This document shows positions 34,415-48,000 of a stretch of 64,000 bases of DNA, piece by piece. The notes below the pieces were generated by a model. It saw nothing but the letters and a program-made list of their open reading frames with translations. It did no database searches and was not told the DNA's origin. Position 1 is the first letter of the stretch; each line of letters begins with the position of its first letter. The position numbers were made by a program, and so were the translations under genes. Source of the DNA: Isoetes taiwanensis (lineage: Eukaryota; Streptophyta; Lycopodiopsida; Isoetales; Isoetaceae); NCBI GenBank assembly GCA_021234155.1, contig JAJEKV010000685.1:1-64000 (forward strand). Reading direction: 5' to 3'.

Positions 34415-36040
34415 TCAGTTCTCAGAGAAACGGGAGGCAATATCATCATACCGAGGAACGTGGACAATTGCAGGAACAATATTGTAATGTAATTCTAGAA
34501 AAAGAAAAGGTATATAACAACTACCTACCATCACCCCATGACGCAATAGTAATTGGTCTCTCGGCAATATTTGGTATATCTTCTAATGTCAGATGCCTTA
34601 CAGCATCTATGTATTCTCGCACTGGCTTCCTGTAAAACAAAACACTTCAATTACTGAGAAAAATCACACTGCTCATGTGTTTTGCTGCCGTTCGAATACT
34701 CTTCTTCCAGAACTGTCAACCAAATACATATATATCCCTCACAAATTCCACCCACCTGTCTCCGTATATCAAGATCTGACGACCAATATCCTCTGTTATG
34801 ACAATCTGCAAAATGGAAATTAATGCCAGCCACAAATATTCCTATAAATAGCGTAGCATTTGACCTAACAAAACCTACCCGGGATTCAAGGTTCATTAGA
34901 GCTAAAGATATACTTGTATTCTTGGCATGTTCTAGCTCGATCTCTTTTACTATAAAGCAAAGTTAAGATGTGACTAAGTGTCCTGAAGAATTGTATTATG
35001 TAAATCTTTAACATTTCCAGATACCTCTTCCAGGTGTTGCAACCTCGATGAGCTCATTTGTTATCAAGTTTATAAGGTTCTCAGCAAAGTATGAACCCTG
35101 CTCCAAAAAACAGAAGAAAAACTTCTTTGTCAGAGCACATATTTGAGAAATCCATATTTGAGACATAAAAGGCCTCCAAGATGACTGATATTTCCACCAT
35201 GAAGCATATATAAGCTAGGCAACATATAAGAGGGGTCTAGCTGCTCATACTTAAAATCGGATAAAAACTTATAAGAAAAAGAAAGGTATTAGGGAATCTT
35301 TGGATGGTTAGGAGAGAACGCTTCTAGAAGTCAGCGTGAATCTTAGAATAAGCGAGAATCGTTATAGATCTTTCGAAAGCAATAAAAGGATTCCACTTCC
35401 CCATATCCATTTAATACCCTAGTAACTGCAAGATTCTTATTAATGTTTATACATAACATGAATATTTTTAATACAAAATATGTAAACACAAAATATGTAA
35501 ACACATACATAATCTTGAATACATCCCTTACCCCACGATTACCCATAAAACAGTCGCAGCAATTGCATCCTTTTCATTACGCCAGCCGCCTGGTACCTCA
35601 AAAGCCATTGCAACATGTGTTTTCTGAAACCCCAGTCAAAACAGATTTAGAAATTAGGCCTTCATTTAAGTCTTAGTTAGATAAGTTAGCTTGAAAGCCC
35701 TTAAAACTTTTGCATTCAAATACCACATGTTAGCATATGCTCTAGCAAAATATGTATGTTTATACCAAACTGACAAAGTTTAAAGAGTTTTCCAGAAAAA
35801 CTAAAGTTATGGGAAGTTTAATTAACATTCAGCCAATTGATCTATCAGAAGCTCTAACTGAAGAAACATATAACTTACATCCGAGTCAGCCTGCACATGC
35901 CGGTCACATACCTACATTCCGATTGGACTTTTGAGATGAGGGAGATGGCAAGTCTTGGGGCAAGGGAGTGGCTATTGAAAGTAGCTCATCATGGTCACCA
36001 CCGAAGCGGCTAAAACCATTCGGGAGTTTGTATAATTTTC
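34415..36040 (-). pseudogene. mitochondrial processing peptidase alpha subunit, 3' gene fragment (7 exons)
   Basis: MPP-alpha pairs with the catalytic beta subunit in mitochondria and binds the presequences of imported proteins. Seven minus-strand exons match its C-terminal half: 36040-35879 (ENYTNSRMVLAAS), 35623-35543 (THVAMAFEVPGGWRNEKDA), 35097-35025 (ELIEVATPGR), 34949-34879 (SLALMNLESR), 34805-34756 (ITEDIGRQILIYGDR), 34629-34529 (KPVREYIDAVRHLTLEDI), 34494-34415 (VPAIVHVPRYDDIASRF, then TGA). Splice sites are AG/GT and phases join correctly. Two faults mark it as dead or captured. The first exon has two frameshifts (about 36004 and 35909). The exon that should carry the glycine-rich substrate-binding loop, between 35543 and 35097, is absent. 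I found no N-terminal exons to the right. It lies in sense within the likely body of the minus-strand Helitron ending at 31673. A recently broken native gene or bad sequence are alternatives. Confidence 0.88.
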
Positions 36041-37940
36041 CTGCAAATATAACAAAATTATTATCTTAGACAGAACCAGTCAGAACAATAATGCTCTAAA
36101 TATATAGATTGTATTCAGAGTTCAAGATTGTTGAAGCTAGCCTTGTCTCATTTTTAAACATCATGAAGCCATAAGCGATTAGAATACAGAGAATCGCATG
36201 ACTGAGATGCCGATTTGCAAAGAAAAACACCATGCATTTTCGAAGAACTAAGTGAATACCAATACCATAACAGTCGGATAGCATACAACTCTGGCAGGAC
36301 GATGCAAATGCAACAAAAGAGAAGGATGGTATAAGCGGGTCTGTTGCAGTGTTTCCTTTGCTTCGAAGCGTAATAGATGGAATGCCACGGACACCATAGC
36401 CACACAACCTACAAAATTCAAAATAGTCGTAGCGGGGACCGGCAACAAGAAAGGAACGCCGAAGCTGCCCGCGGCATTGTGAAAATAACCAACATCCCCA
36501 TTTTTAATAAAGAAGATGTATTGGGAGTTGAAAAACTGGTTTAAATTGAACAGATAATCCTTTCTTATAACTGAGTGTAGTGATGCCTTATTCGTGTATT
36601 TAAATCGATTAAATTCTAGTGCTTTGTTTCTAACCCTGTGGAACTTAAGGAATGGTGTGTACACAGTTGTCATTAGGGACTGGACATTATAGAAATAATG
36701 GTCAAAGTTGTATTATTATCTCTGATCTGCCTAGATGCATGTTTTCTGGAATTATAATATTACTAATGGAATTGCCTCATGCATATTAATATTACTAATG
36801 GAATTATAATTTTACTGATGGAATATGGCACATTGAGTATGCTGAATGCATCTATCTTAGTCCATGTTTGACTTAAACTGCTTTAGTTAATGGTAATTGA
36901 CTTTTGGAGCCAGAGTTCAAAAGGCTTAACTGTAAGTGGACGCTATTAATTCAAGGAAATAGACTTGTTTATGTTGTTTCATGGGATTGGAGTATGTAAC
37001 TTTTTACTATTGGAAATTAAGTTTTAAAGACCAAAGACATGAAGTACCAACCTTGTAAAGCCGGGTTTGGTGCGGATTGATCCGGGTTGCTAAGGGGATT
37101 GACCGGGCGGATGCAATTTTAAGATCAATTAGTTTTGGTTTTTTTTTACGTATTGTCTTTGAAAACTAATGGTTAAAAATAGAACTTCTTGCGTCTATAC
37201 AAGGATGGCTGAGCATGCCGGGGCGGCTAGATTTGCTTCCATGTATATTGGAGCTTGCTTTTCTGGCATGCTGCGACCATGTGGAGTCCCAAAGAAGTGG
37301 TTGCTCGGTGGATTTGGATGAGAAGCCTTGGAGGTTTCCCTGTGTAGGGCATAATCTATTTCCATAGCATGCAGGCTTACATGGCTATGGCATCCTTTCT
37401 GCTTTGTTTATGTAAAGAGCTTGTATTTACATAGCTCCTTTCTGAGGCTTGTTTGTAAAGCTACTTTATGAAAGTTTGTGCTCCCATACACATATTCATA
37501 TGCATATATATACATCAGTTATATAAGTGCATACACATGATTTATAAATAGAATACCATTGCATTGACACAAAAGATAACGGTCAACCACAAAACTAGGC
37601 TGCTTGCAACAGATCAACAGATGGCATCTATAGAAAACAGTTTGGTAAAAAAGAAAATGATCGCATTCTGACGATGAAATACATGCACAAGCTTCAACAT
37701 TCTGCATTCATAAACAACCTTCACAAAGAAGCCTCAAGAAGAAGCTTCAGAGAGGAGCTTCTTAAACCATTTCATACAAAATCAGAGCACCATCTCCTAC
37801 TCTGTCTCACACTCTTTGCCTGTGAAAAAGAGCTTCAATTCCTAGCAGCGGACATGGCTGTAGCAAATCATATGGAGAATGGGGCACTAAAATTTCGCCC
37901 TACACACAACCCATTTAAACAATCATGACATATTCAACAA
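36041..37940. other. anonymous DNA upstream of the MPP-alpha fragment
   Basis: I looked here for N-terminal MPP-alpha exons and found none. A 141-residue minus frame (36248-36673) is open but has no MPP-like segment. Around 37060-37110 there is a GC-rich patch (GCCGGG, ATCCGGGTT, ATTGACCGGGC) that could be a worn element end. The rest is AT-rich. Confidence 0.4.
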
Positions 37941-38850
37941 AACTTAGACTTATTTAGATATAATAGACTGGGGTATCATTTTAAGATTACATGTCATGTT
38001 TAATTTTTCTTGATACTTATAATCTTTACAAGTTCTAATTATATAACTTTATCTTTAAATTTAAAGTATAATTGTTATAGAAACATAAACAATTGCTTTC
38101 TAAACTAATTTTCATTTGAATCTATTTAGAATTAGACATTTTGAGAATATAAAATTTTAATATTCAACTAGATCTTAACAAATATAAAATTTGGCAATCA
38201 GGATAATTTGTAAATAAAATATAATAGTTTGATAAGTGAATGACTTAAAATTATATGATAATTTCACAATTTACAAGCTCTTAGTACTTAAAAAATACTT
38301 AAAAAAAAAAGTGTTAGATTAATATTAATTAAAATATAAAGTTTATGTTTTAATAACAAATATTAAAAAATATATATTGAAAATTAATTAGAACTAAACA
38401 ATTCAATTATTTTTTAATTAAAACATAAACGTAATCATTTGATATATTTCATCTCAACTTTCTTTTAACATTTAAAAATAATAATATTTTAATCATAGAG
38501 TTCATCTTAGATGAAAAAATTAATTTTAAATAGATTAATGTAGGAAACAATTTTAAACACTGATAACTATCATACTTTTTATTTGAAGTTAAACTGAATA
38601 TTTTATAAAAATCAACAAGAGTTACAAATACATATAATCTTATCATGGCATCTTTGAAGGATATCTATTAGATTTGAATAAGTCTAAATTTTATTAAATA
38701 TGTCATAATCCCATTGAAACTTAAGAGTATTTGAGTGGACGGTTTACAGAGGAATAATAATTGTGATATTATTGAAGACCCAAAATAAATCAATAATGGC
38801 AATGGTATACTTAGTCCATTCCAAGCAAGCCTTGGCTCATCCGACGAGAT
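37941..38850. other. very AT-rich DNA, nothing recognised
   Basis: About 38000-38660 is dominated by A/T with no repeats of note and no usable frames. It would suit a decayed element interior or a matrix-attachment-type spacer, but neither can be shown. Confidence 0.5.
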
Positions 38851-38854
38851 AGTG

Positions 38855-39010
38855 GCCATCTCACATTTCAAAATGAAGAGAAACGAGAAATAAACAAGAA
38901 ATTATTGTATTATTAATCCACTGTATTGTGGCCGAAATCAATTCGAATGAATCCACTGTATTGTGGCCGAAATCAATCTGAATGAATCCATCTTACATTT
39001 CAAAATCAAG
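38855..39010. repeat. 34-bp direct repeat inside a longer duplication
   Basis: AATCCACTGTATTGTGGCCG continuing to AAATCAATxxGAATG occurs at 38915-38948 and 38949-38982, head to tail. CATCT(C/T)ACATTTCAAAAT occurs on both sides (about 38858 and 38988), so the pair lies inside a further local duplication. Confidence 0.8.
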
Positions 39011-39039
39011 CAATGTTGAAATTTCAAAAACTCTTAAGC

Positions 39040-39423
39040 ATTTTCTTCAGATCCGACCATATCAGAGTACAAGGGAGATTCATCTAGCATAATAGGCGAT
39101 TCATTTTGGATCGAAGGAAAAGTTATCCTACCAGAAGAAGAACAACCGGCGGAGGTCTAAGGATCTCTTGGCGAATTTGGCATTAAATCTGGATGTTCCG
39201 ATCCATCTGTGCTTTCATCTTCATCTGCATCCAGCGGATAGGAATCGCGGAATTGTATCCTTAGAGACATAAGAACATAGACCCGGGCTTTCAAATTCAA
39301 AATTATGGCATCTGAATGCATGCAGACGGATTGCGGGGGCGAGGTTGACTTGGGGATGAAAGATCTTAGAATCGGATGATGGACCTTCAATTTGAAATTT
39401 GAGGCTCTTGAAATTAGTATCAT
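39040..39423 (-). CDS. unidentified acidic frame, possible gene remnant
   Basis: The 88-residue minus-strand frame at 39157-39423 ends in a stretch rich in Asp, Glu and Ser (DADEDESTDGSEHPD). Beyond its TAG the same frame continues in protein-like sequence (GRITFPSIQNESPIMLDESP, SDMVGSEEN) to a second stop near 39040. An acidic tail split by one stop could be the end of a host gene or of a captured fragment. No family recognised. Confidence 0.3.
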
Positions 39424-39429
39424 CAGAGC

Positions 39430-41190
39430 ACCTTCAATTTTGTGATTTGCGCACTTTGAGGATCTTGTATCGAGGGTTGATAGGATTGGGCGATAGATGT
39501 CTGGGAGGTTTTGCCGGGATACATCTCGGCATTTGAGACAACGGCAATTAAAAGCATAGCTCCATAGCTTTCTTAGGTTCCGTGAGGTGAGTTTGTAAAG
39601 TGATATTTAAAATTGCGGGGAATCCACGTGTATGCCGTCCATACTTTGGTCCTTGAAATTGCCCTCCATGTATTTCGTCTATGAATGTTGTCTTCAAACT
39701 TACTTCATTGTACCTAATGAATGAGCAATATTAACACTCATATAAGTTTGTAAGTATTGCAAAAACCTAGAGCCACCTAAATATTCCATTGTACTGCACT
39801 ACGAAATCATCATTGATTGCTACTTTGAATAAATAGAACGATAAAGATATGGAAAAAGCTACTTATATTGATTGAATCTAAGAATAAAACCTCTTGAAGA
39901 ACTCTTGGTCTTTATAATTTCTCCCATACAATTTAATGCATTCCTATAACAAAAAATAGTCAAAGTGTATACCCTTGTTTGTTCCATCCATATGTTGGCT
40001 TCCTATAACGGTATTTCCATTGACATGAGCCGTTATTTTTATATTTTTTTCATTTCCCCCTTTCTCACCGATGTGAAAAATGCTTATGAATGTCATTGCA
40101 TTTATGAGGTATATATTTTATGGAGGCGTTTTATGAAGGTGTGGATGCCTTGATAACATATGCGCAGCTTGGATTTGCTCCTTGATTGTGTAAGTATTGC
40201 AGGAACTTAGCTCTCTCATGTTGATGTTTTTACTTCTTGGTTAAACTGGCTCCAAATGCATTGTATGTACATCATTGAAGTTTCCACAAGCTGGCATTGA
40301 GGACCTTATATGCCTGACATTGGATTGACATGTTCATTGCCAATAACAATAATAAAAGTTCCGTATATGGCTTTACATATGCAGATGGAGTAAATGAAAA
40401 TGGAAAAGGAAAGTAATGTATTGATTGGTGAAGCAACATAAATCTGCAAATGGCATGATCCTCCAAGACATCAAATTCTGGAGTACAGGTATTAAATAAT
40501 TGTCCTCTTTATAATCTCTTTATAACTGATGATAAGCTATATAGAAGAGCATAATTTTGTGGCTGATTGTGTAATTTGTTTTGAATTGTTTTCTGTAGGT
40601 AGAGGCAGTCTTGAATTAGAACATCTTAAGATATTTCTATTTATCTACTATATGATGCAGGCTTAACCTTTTTGGAATTGAATCGGAGAGAGTAGGAAAA
40701 GGACATCATTTTGTAGTGAGTAAATTCATTCCTAAACAAATGCAAGACGTTTTTTCTACCATTTGCAGCTTTATCATGTCCTTTGACATGCGTACAAAAT
40801 GATTAGAAAGGTGCTTTTTGATTCACATTTGGGCCTTTGAAATATTTGGTCATTTTGCTTTAATATCTTGGTATCATTATCTGCCAATTCTTATAAGTTT
40901 GCTTAGCCATACAGGTTCCACACCTCAACCAATGGCTTCCATTTGTTGTTGAATAAGTTTGATTTCCAATTGTATATCTAAAATTAAGTCATGCACCTAA
41001 CTCATAAGAGAATGCTAGAGAGTCCGTTACTGTCTCATGGACTATCGCATATATAGCTGAAAGTAAGGTTTACTATGAAATCTTTCGAAAGACATTGTAA
41101 TTATCTTTGCCAGCGGTAGGGTGACAACCTATGAATATTACAATTCTGAGGTTTGGGGTTTTATATCAATTGCAGGCAGTAAACCGAGTA
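39430..41190. other. anonymous AT-rich DNA left of the Helitron array
   Basis: No gene or element recognised. The base directly left of the array is C (41191), not the A expected of an intact A|T Helitron target. Confidence 0.45.
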
Positions 41191-41191
41191 C

Positions 41192-44100
41192 CTAGTAGCG
41201 TGTGCGGCTTTCTTGCTAATAATCTGCCAAGTCAAAATTGAAAAACAAAGATTACACTTATGGCCAAAGTCAAAATTGAAAATACAACAATTAAACCAAG
41301 TAGTTTATTTTATACACCAAAATTCTAGAATGCCAATTTGAACAACATATGTAAAATGTTATTTTGTGGCATTGATATGCGCTAGAATTAAGAGGTTACA
41401 TAAAAGTTAAACATCAATACTTAGAAAATGTATTCATGTGAGAGCATTAAATCCTATACGACTGGGCTAAACTTCCATTAATTCATGCATGTGGTGGCCA
41501 CTAATTGATACAACGACAAAATGGTAATCATAAAGGTGGATTTTGCAATAGACAGATGCCACCCTATAAGATGCGTGTAAGAATTGCCACATTGGAGGAA
41601 ATCAAATATATTAGTTAACCCTTTTTAGCCAACCATTCCTCAAATTTTCTTGCAAGAATGGAGAACTAAACGAAAAAAATGTGGCAGTGTAATTACATCC
41701 CATACTTCAAATTTGTACGAATGAAAACTGAAAAGCAAGATATAAAATCTTATAGAAATTTAAAAGTAGACCAAATGTTCCTTGTAGAAATTAGTAATTT
41801 TGCATGTAGATTTAGTGAGGAATGCACATTTACTTTGAGATACATGTGAACCATTAAATGAATGGCATGAGTCTTGTAAGCTTTATTTGTGGACCACATA
41901 CATGCCAACTGAATGAATCATCTAATTATAGCATCTATTTGTCTCATCCAAAATAGTTTAGTACTTCCACGGCAAAGTGGTAACAAACCTTGTAAGCTGC
42001 AACTCAAAAGCTCTAGGCCTTTGTGTTTTCCAACTCATATCCAATCCAAAATCCAACCATAATAGAACTGCAATGCATATATAACAACAGAGACGCAATA
42101 GATTGCAGGAGATTTGAACTCCAAATATTCCAAACTAATCCATTCTCAGAGAGATAAGCATAAACATAGATGCAGAGAGATAAGCATAAACATAGATGCA
42201 GCGCACGTTCTGTCCCTACATTTTGCAATAGATGGATAAATAAGTACTTCTATTCCTACACTTTGCAATAAATTGATAAACATAATTTACAGACATGCAA
42301 GGATACTAAGGTTGTTAACATTACAAAATGCTTCAATACTTGCAATACAGACATACCTTGCATCTTTTGTCCCAATGAAGGCTACATCCAGATTTCTGAA
42401 CTTTGAATACCCCTTCCTCCTGCTGGAGTCTACAAACTCAATTTAGAAAAACTTCAGACAAAGGTGGCCACAGCTGGCTTTCATACTATAGTTCAGTCAG
42501 TGATGAAGTGCCACATGACAGAACCCAGCCAATCATCTAATAATGCATGCAGTGGTATGCAACAATTGTGCATGGATCAAATGGTAACATGCATTCAAAA
42601 GTATCAAGCCTAACTTGAAAAGAAGAAAGCATTACATCAACGAATCAAGATTTTCTGCACTTCTAATGCCAAAGGGAATTTGAATCCAGCAACATTGGAG
42701 CATAACCACTCTCAGTAATTTCTTGCAACGCCTATAAGCTGCATCATCATGTACCTTTTGTTTCATAAATCCTGCATAGAATAGGAACCACCAGCCAGGT
42801 TTTTGTGCTGCAGAAAGAAAAGATCAACTGTGGAAACCACAGAAAAAGAAAGTAGACAAAAATAAATGGAGAGACATACCAGATACAAACTATTTTGAAG
42901 AAATATATTGTACCTGCACGCTCCACAGAAGAACAAAAGACTATCAAATGGTGGTAGTCTAAAAAATACTCTCAATGATGAACCTTCTAAAGTCTGGACA
43001 TATCCAATCCCTAGTACTCTAAACTTCTGAAGTACGAATATGTGCAAAAACAAAGAACCTTGGCTTTCTAAATGGAAAGGGAGAAGCTTATATTGTAGCA
43101 GAGCATATGACTACAGAGCATATCGGTAAAGACCTCTAGCAGCTACTTGTGAAATGGCAATAAACTGGACAATGATCATTCAAGCACTTTGAGCCACACC
43201 GAAATTAAGATGGAAAAGACCAGAAATTTTTTTCCTGAAGCTCCAAGTTTGAAAACTCCAGCCTTCTCTTATCTGGGCTTTAATAACAGAGCCCATCTGT
43301 AAGCAACGCAAGAACGACAGAAAAAGCGTTGTTTGCAAATAAGCCTCAGCAAAATGCCATGTTGTTTCTGGAATCCTGCACTGCTTTGCCGAATACGATT
43401 CTGCTTGAACTTGTAGGGAAAAGGGCACACAAAGGAATTCTGCCATACTTACTCTTGCAGGCAACCTTTCCTCAGAGATAGAACAGCTGAATATGCTTAG
43501 AGGACAAAACTTTTCATGCGTTGGATCGTGGGTTTTTCAACCATATCATGGGAAAAAAATTGTACCTTAATCCTTTGCTTCACTGATTCCTATGCTTCAG
43601 TGAACCCTAAGCTTCAACAATCTGCAAATAGAAAGCAGAAACATAAGATTTAGAGCTGGATCTGAAACTGAAGCTGCCAGAATATTTATAAGCACCTTAA
43701 GCTTTCTTTGCTTCAACGACTCCTTTGTTTCAAGGACATCTGCTTCAGCGACTGCAAAGAGAAGCACAAACCCGTAAGATTTAGAGCTGATAGAAACCTT
43801 GCAAATGAGTGCTTACAAAAAATTAGAACTTGGAACGATCTCACTGCTTAGAATGTAATGCCGGATTTGCTCAAGCTGGGTTAGAGGATTTAGAAGGATC
43901 AGAATCATCCATTTTGCCAAAGATTTAGTAGTAGTCCAAAGCAAAGCAAATGCAATCCGAGTTGCAAACAATGCCAGATTCTAATCAACCTGCAGATAAG
44001 GATATGAATGGCAATATCAAACACACATACAAAGATATTCTTGTTTGCTAACAAATGGTATATCAAATGAACTTCAAACTAAAGTCTATTTGCCTGCATA

Positions 44101-45059
44101 TGAAGGAAGAAATGGTTTTCCAATGCTTGGCTCTTTGCAATCAAAATAAAGGACCATGTCTCCATAAACCTAAAGAACAGATTGTTAGTATACAAAATTT
44201 CAAGCATTTCTAGATCTTTACAGTAAACAATGTCCTGCAAGAGCTGGCTTAGCCTGCACCAATATGCATAAGTAGAAGCTACATAACAATAGAAGCTAAA
44301 AGTACAAAACCTCAGCTTCAATGCAACAGCTTTACCTTCTTGCTCTACTAAAACTTCTCTAGGCAATCCACGCTCTGCCTAGGCTGACAATGATTGTCCT
44401 CAGATTTTGCATATTATGCTCAAGGGAAAATCCACCTCCAAGTAACTTGAAACTTCTGCATCTAAGCCTTCATTGCATGCGCATCAGCCTCAAATTTCGT
44501 GAGAAAAGTACCAAGCTTAGCATAAACCACTGAAAATCATAAACATTTTATTATTGGCAAACCATATTTGAAACTCAGAAATATAGCAGATACAGGAGCT
44601 TTTTGTAAGTCATCTCTTCTAATATATTTAGACCCCGTTCACAAAATGTCTGCTTTGATCTTAAATCTGATCATAATCCACCGGGTTCCAATTTGCTTCC
44701 TCCATCTTCAAGCTCTGAAAGAAATCATAGAAAGCAAAGCAGAAGAATGTTGAGCAAAGAAACCGGATGAAACCGTGGTTACCAAGATGCTCCAGAAGAA
44801 TAATCGGATCTTTAGCTCCTGTACGCCTTTGCTATTCTGGGGCCGAGCGTTACATCACTTCTGAGAAAACGGCTCAAACCCTAGCCCCTCAAAAAAAAAC
44901 GTGGCCAAAAACAACCCGAAAATTCGTTCCGAACTTGAGTTACTTTTTGCCGGATTTCAAATTTCTGATCACAAAATTTCGCTTTGGCCGGATTTCGATG
45001 TCCACCGGCGGCCGGAAAAAGGAGGACACACCCCCCGAAACACAATTTAAGTAAGTAGA
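41192..45059 (-). mobile_element. Helitron unit 1 (3868 bp)
   Basis: The most coherent copy. Its 3' end (left) reads CTAGTAGCGTGTGCGGC, so the hairpin is lost. Its 5' end is complete at 45059. The 5' 200 bp (44850-45059) is GC-richer and contains, on the minus strand, GGGGCTAGGGTTTGAGCC, like the leader of a plant gene. Inward lie several candidate exon/intron borders, suggesting captured gene pieces, but no frame longer than about 95 residues and no nameable protein. CAG and CTG are frequent here. Confidence 0.8.
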
Positions 45060-48000
45060 CTAGTAAACGTGTGCCCGGCGTTGCCGGGCTAATGTCCTGC
45101 CAAGTCAAAATTGAAAAACAAAGATTACACTTATGGCCAAAGTCAAAATTGAAAATACAACAATTAAACCAAGTAGTTTATTTTATACACCAAAATTCTA
45201 GAATGCCAATTTGAACAACATATGTAAAATGTTATTTTGTGGCATTGATATGCGCTAGAATTAAGAGGTTACATAAAAGTTAAACATCAATACTTAGAAA
45301 ATGTATTCATGTGAGAGCATTAAATCCTATACGACTGGGCTAAACTTCCATTAATTCATGCATGTGGTGGCCACTAATTGATACAACGACAAAATGGTAA
45401 TCATAAAGGTGGATTTTGCAATAGACAGATGCCACCCTATAAGATGCGTGTAAGAATTGCCACATTGGAGGAAATCAAATATATTAGTTAACCCTTTTTA
45501 GCCAACCATTCCTCAAATTTTCTTGCAAGAATGGAGAACTAAACGAAAAAAAATGTGGCTATTTGTAATTACATCCCATACTTCAAATTTTGAATGAAAA
45601 AAAGAAAAGCAAGATATAAAATCTTATAGAAATTTAAAAGTAGACCAAATGTTCCTTGTAGAAATTAGTAATTTTGCATGTAGATTTAGTGAGGAATGCA
45701 TTTACTTTTGAGATACATGTGAGATTAAATGAATGGCATGAGTCTTGTAAGCTTTATTTGTGGACCACATACATGCCAACTGAATGAATCATCTAATTAT
45801 AGCATCTATTTGTCTCATCCAAAATAGTTTAGTACTTCCACGGCAAAGTGGTAACAAACCATAAGCTGCAACTCAAAAAGCTCTAGGCCTTTGTGTTTTC
45901 CAACTCATATCAATCAAAATCCAACCATAATATTTAATGCATATATAACAGCATACCAACATAATAGATTGCAGGAGATTTGAACTCCAAATATTCCAAA
46001 CTAATCCATTCTCGGAGAGATAAGCATAAACATAGATGCAGAGAGATAAGCATAAACATAGATTTTGCTTTTTCTCGTCATCATCCCTACATTTTGCAAT
46101 AGATGGATAAATAAGTACTTCTATTCCTACACTTTGCAATAAATTGATAAACATAATTTTACTTTTGATATGCAAGGATACTAAGGTTGTTAACATTACA
46201 AAATGCTTCAATACTTGCAATGTCTAGTATTTTGCATCTTTTGTCCCAATGAAGGCTACATCATTTGTCGAACTTTGAATAACCCCCTTCCTCCTCTTTT
46301 GGAGTCTACAAACTCAATTTAGCTCAAAAAACTTGAGACAAAAAAATGAATGCGGCTGGCTTTCATACTATAGTTCATGTGGTGATGAAGTGCCACATGA
46401 CGTAACCTGGCCAATCATCTAATAATGCATGCATGTGGTATGCAACAATTGTGCATGGATCAAATGGTAACATGCATTCAAAAGTATCAAGCCTAACTTG
46501 AAAAGAAGAAAGCATTACATCAACGAATCAAGATTTTCACGCGACTTCTAATGCCAAAGGGAATTTGAATCAAAGAACATTGGAGCATAACCACAAAAGA
46601 ATTTCTTTTAACCCTATAATTTTGCATCATCATGTACCTTTTGTTTCATAAAATCCTGCATAGAATAGGAACCACCAGCCGGGTTTTGTGTCAAGAAAGA
46701 AAAGATCAACCGTGGAAACCACGAAAAAGAAAGTAGACAAAATAAATGGAGAGACAAAGTAGATACAAACTATTTTGAAGAAATATATTGTAATTTTGAC
46801 GCATGTAGATTTAAGAAGAAAAAAGAATCAAATGGTGGTAGTCTAAAAATACTCTCAATGATGAACCTTCTAAAGTCTGGACATATCCAATCCATTAACT
46901 CTAAACAAATGAATCATCTAATATATGCAAAAAAACAAAGAACCTATTTGGCTTTCTAAATGGAAAGGGAGAACTTTATATTGTAGGAAAGCATATGAAA
47001 CCTTGTGAGCATACTCAAAAACCTCTAGGCCTTACTTGTCCAAAATGGCAATCCAAAATCCGGACAATGATCATTAGAAGCACTTTGAGCCATATAACGA
47101 AATTAAGATGGAAAAAGATTGCAAATTTTTTTGAAGCTCCAAAGTTTGAAAACTAATCCTTTCTTATCCGGGCTTTAATAAACGTGAGCCCATCTGGAGA
47201 GATAAGCATAAGAACGATTTACCTTCGTTGTTTGCAAATAAGCCTCAGGAAAATGCCATGTTGTTTCGAATGGCTGACAAGTACTTCTATTCTACACTTT
47301 GCAATAACTTGAGGGAAAAGGGCACACAAGGAATACTAAGGTTGTTACTCTTTGCAGGGCAACCTTTCCCGGAGATTCCTCTGAATATGCTTAGAGGACA
47401 AAACTTTCATGCGTTGGATCGTGGTTTTTCAACCATATCATGGGAAAAAATTGTACCTTAATCCTTTGCTTCATCGATTCCTATGCTTCTAATGAACCCT
47501 AAGCTTCAACAATCCGCAAATAGAAAGCGTAAAACATAAGATTTAGAGCTGGATCCAAACCAAAACGCCTTAATATTTATAAGCACCTTAAGCTTTCTTT
47601 GCTTCAAGGACTCCTTTGTTTCAAGGACATCTGCTTCAGCGACTGCAAAGAGAAGCACAAACCTGTAAGATTTAGAGCTGATAGAAACCTTGCAAATGAG
47701 TGCTTACAAAAAATTAGAACTTGGAAAGATCTCACTGCTTACAATGTAATGCCGGATTTGCTCAAGCTGGGTTAGAGGATTTAGAAGGATCAGAATCATC
47801 CATTTTGCCAAAAATTTAGTAGTAGTCCAAAGCCAACAAATCCAAAGCAAAGCAAATGCAATCCAAACAATGCCGATTCTAATTAACCTGCAGATAAGGA
47901 TATGAATGGCAATATCAAACACATACAAAGATATTCTTATTTGCTAACAAATGGTATATCAAATGAACTTCAAACTAAAGTCTATTTGCCTCCATATGAA

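Noticed and set aside
36248-36673. 141-residue minus frame upstream of the MPP-alpha exons, as possible N-terminal exon
   Set aside because: No segment resembles MPP-alpha N-terminal sequence, and no splice site joins it in phase to the exon at 36040.
45873-46220. 115-residue minus frame in Helitron unit 2 as a real gene
   Set aside because: The matching frames in units 1 and 3 are much shorter and differ in the inserted patches, so its length is a by-product of the unit 2 sequence changes.
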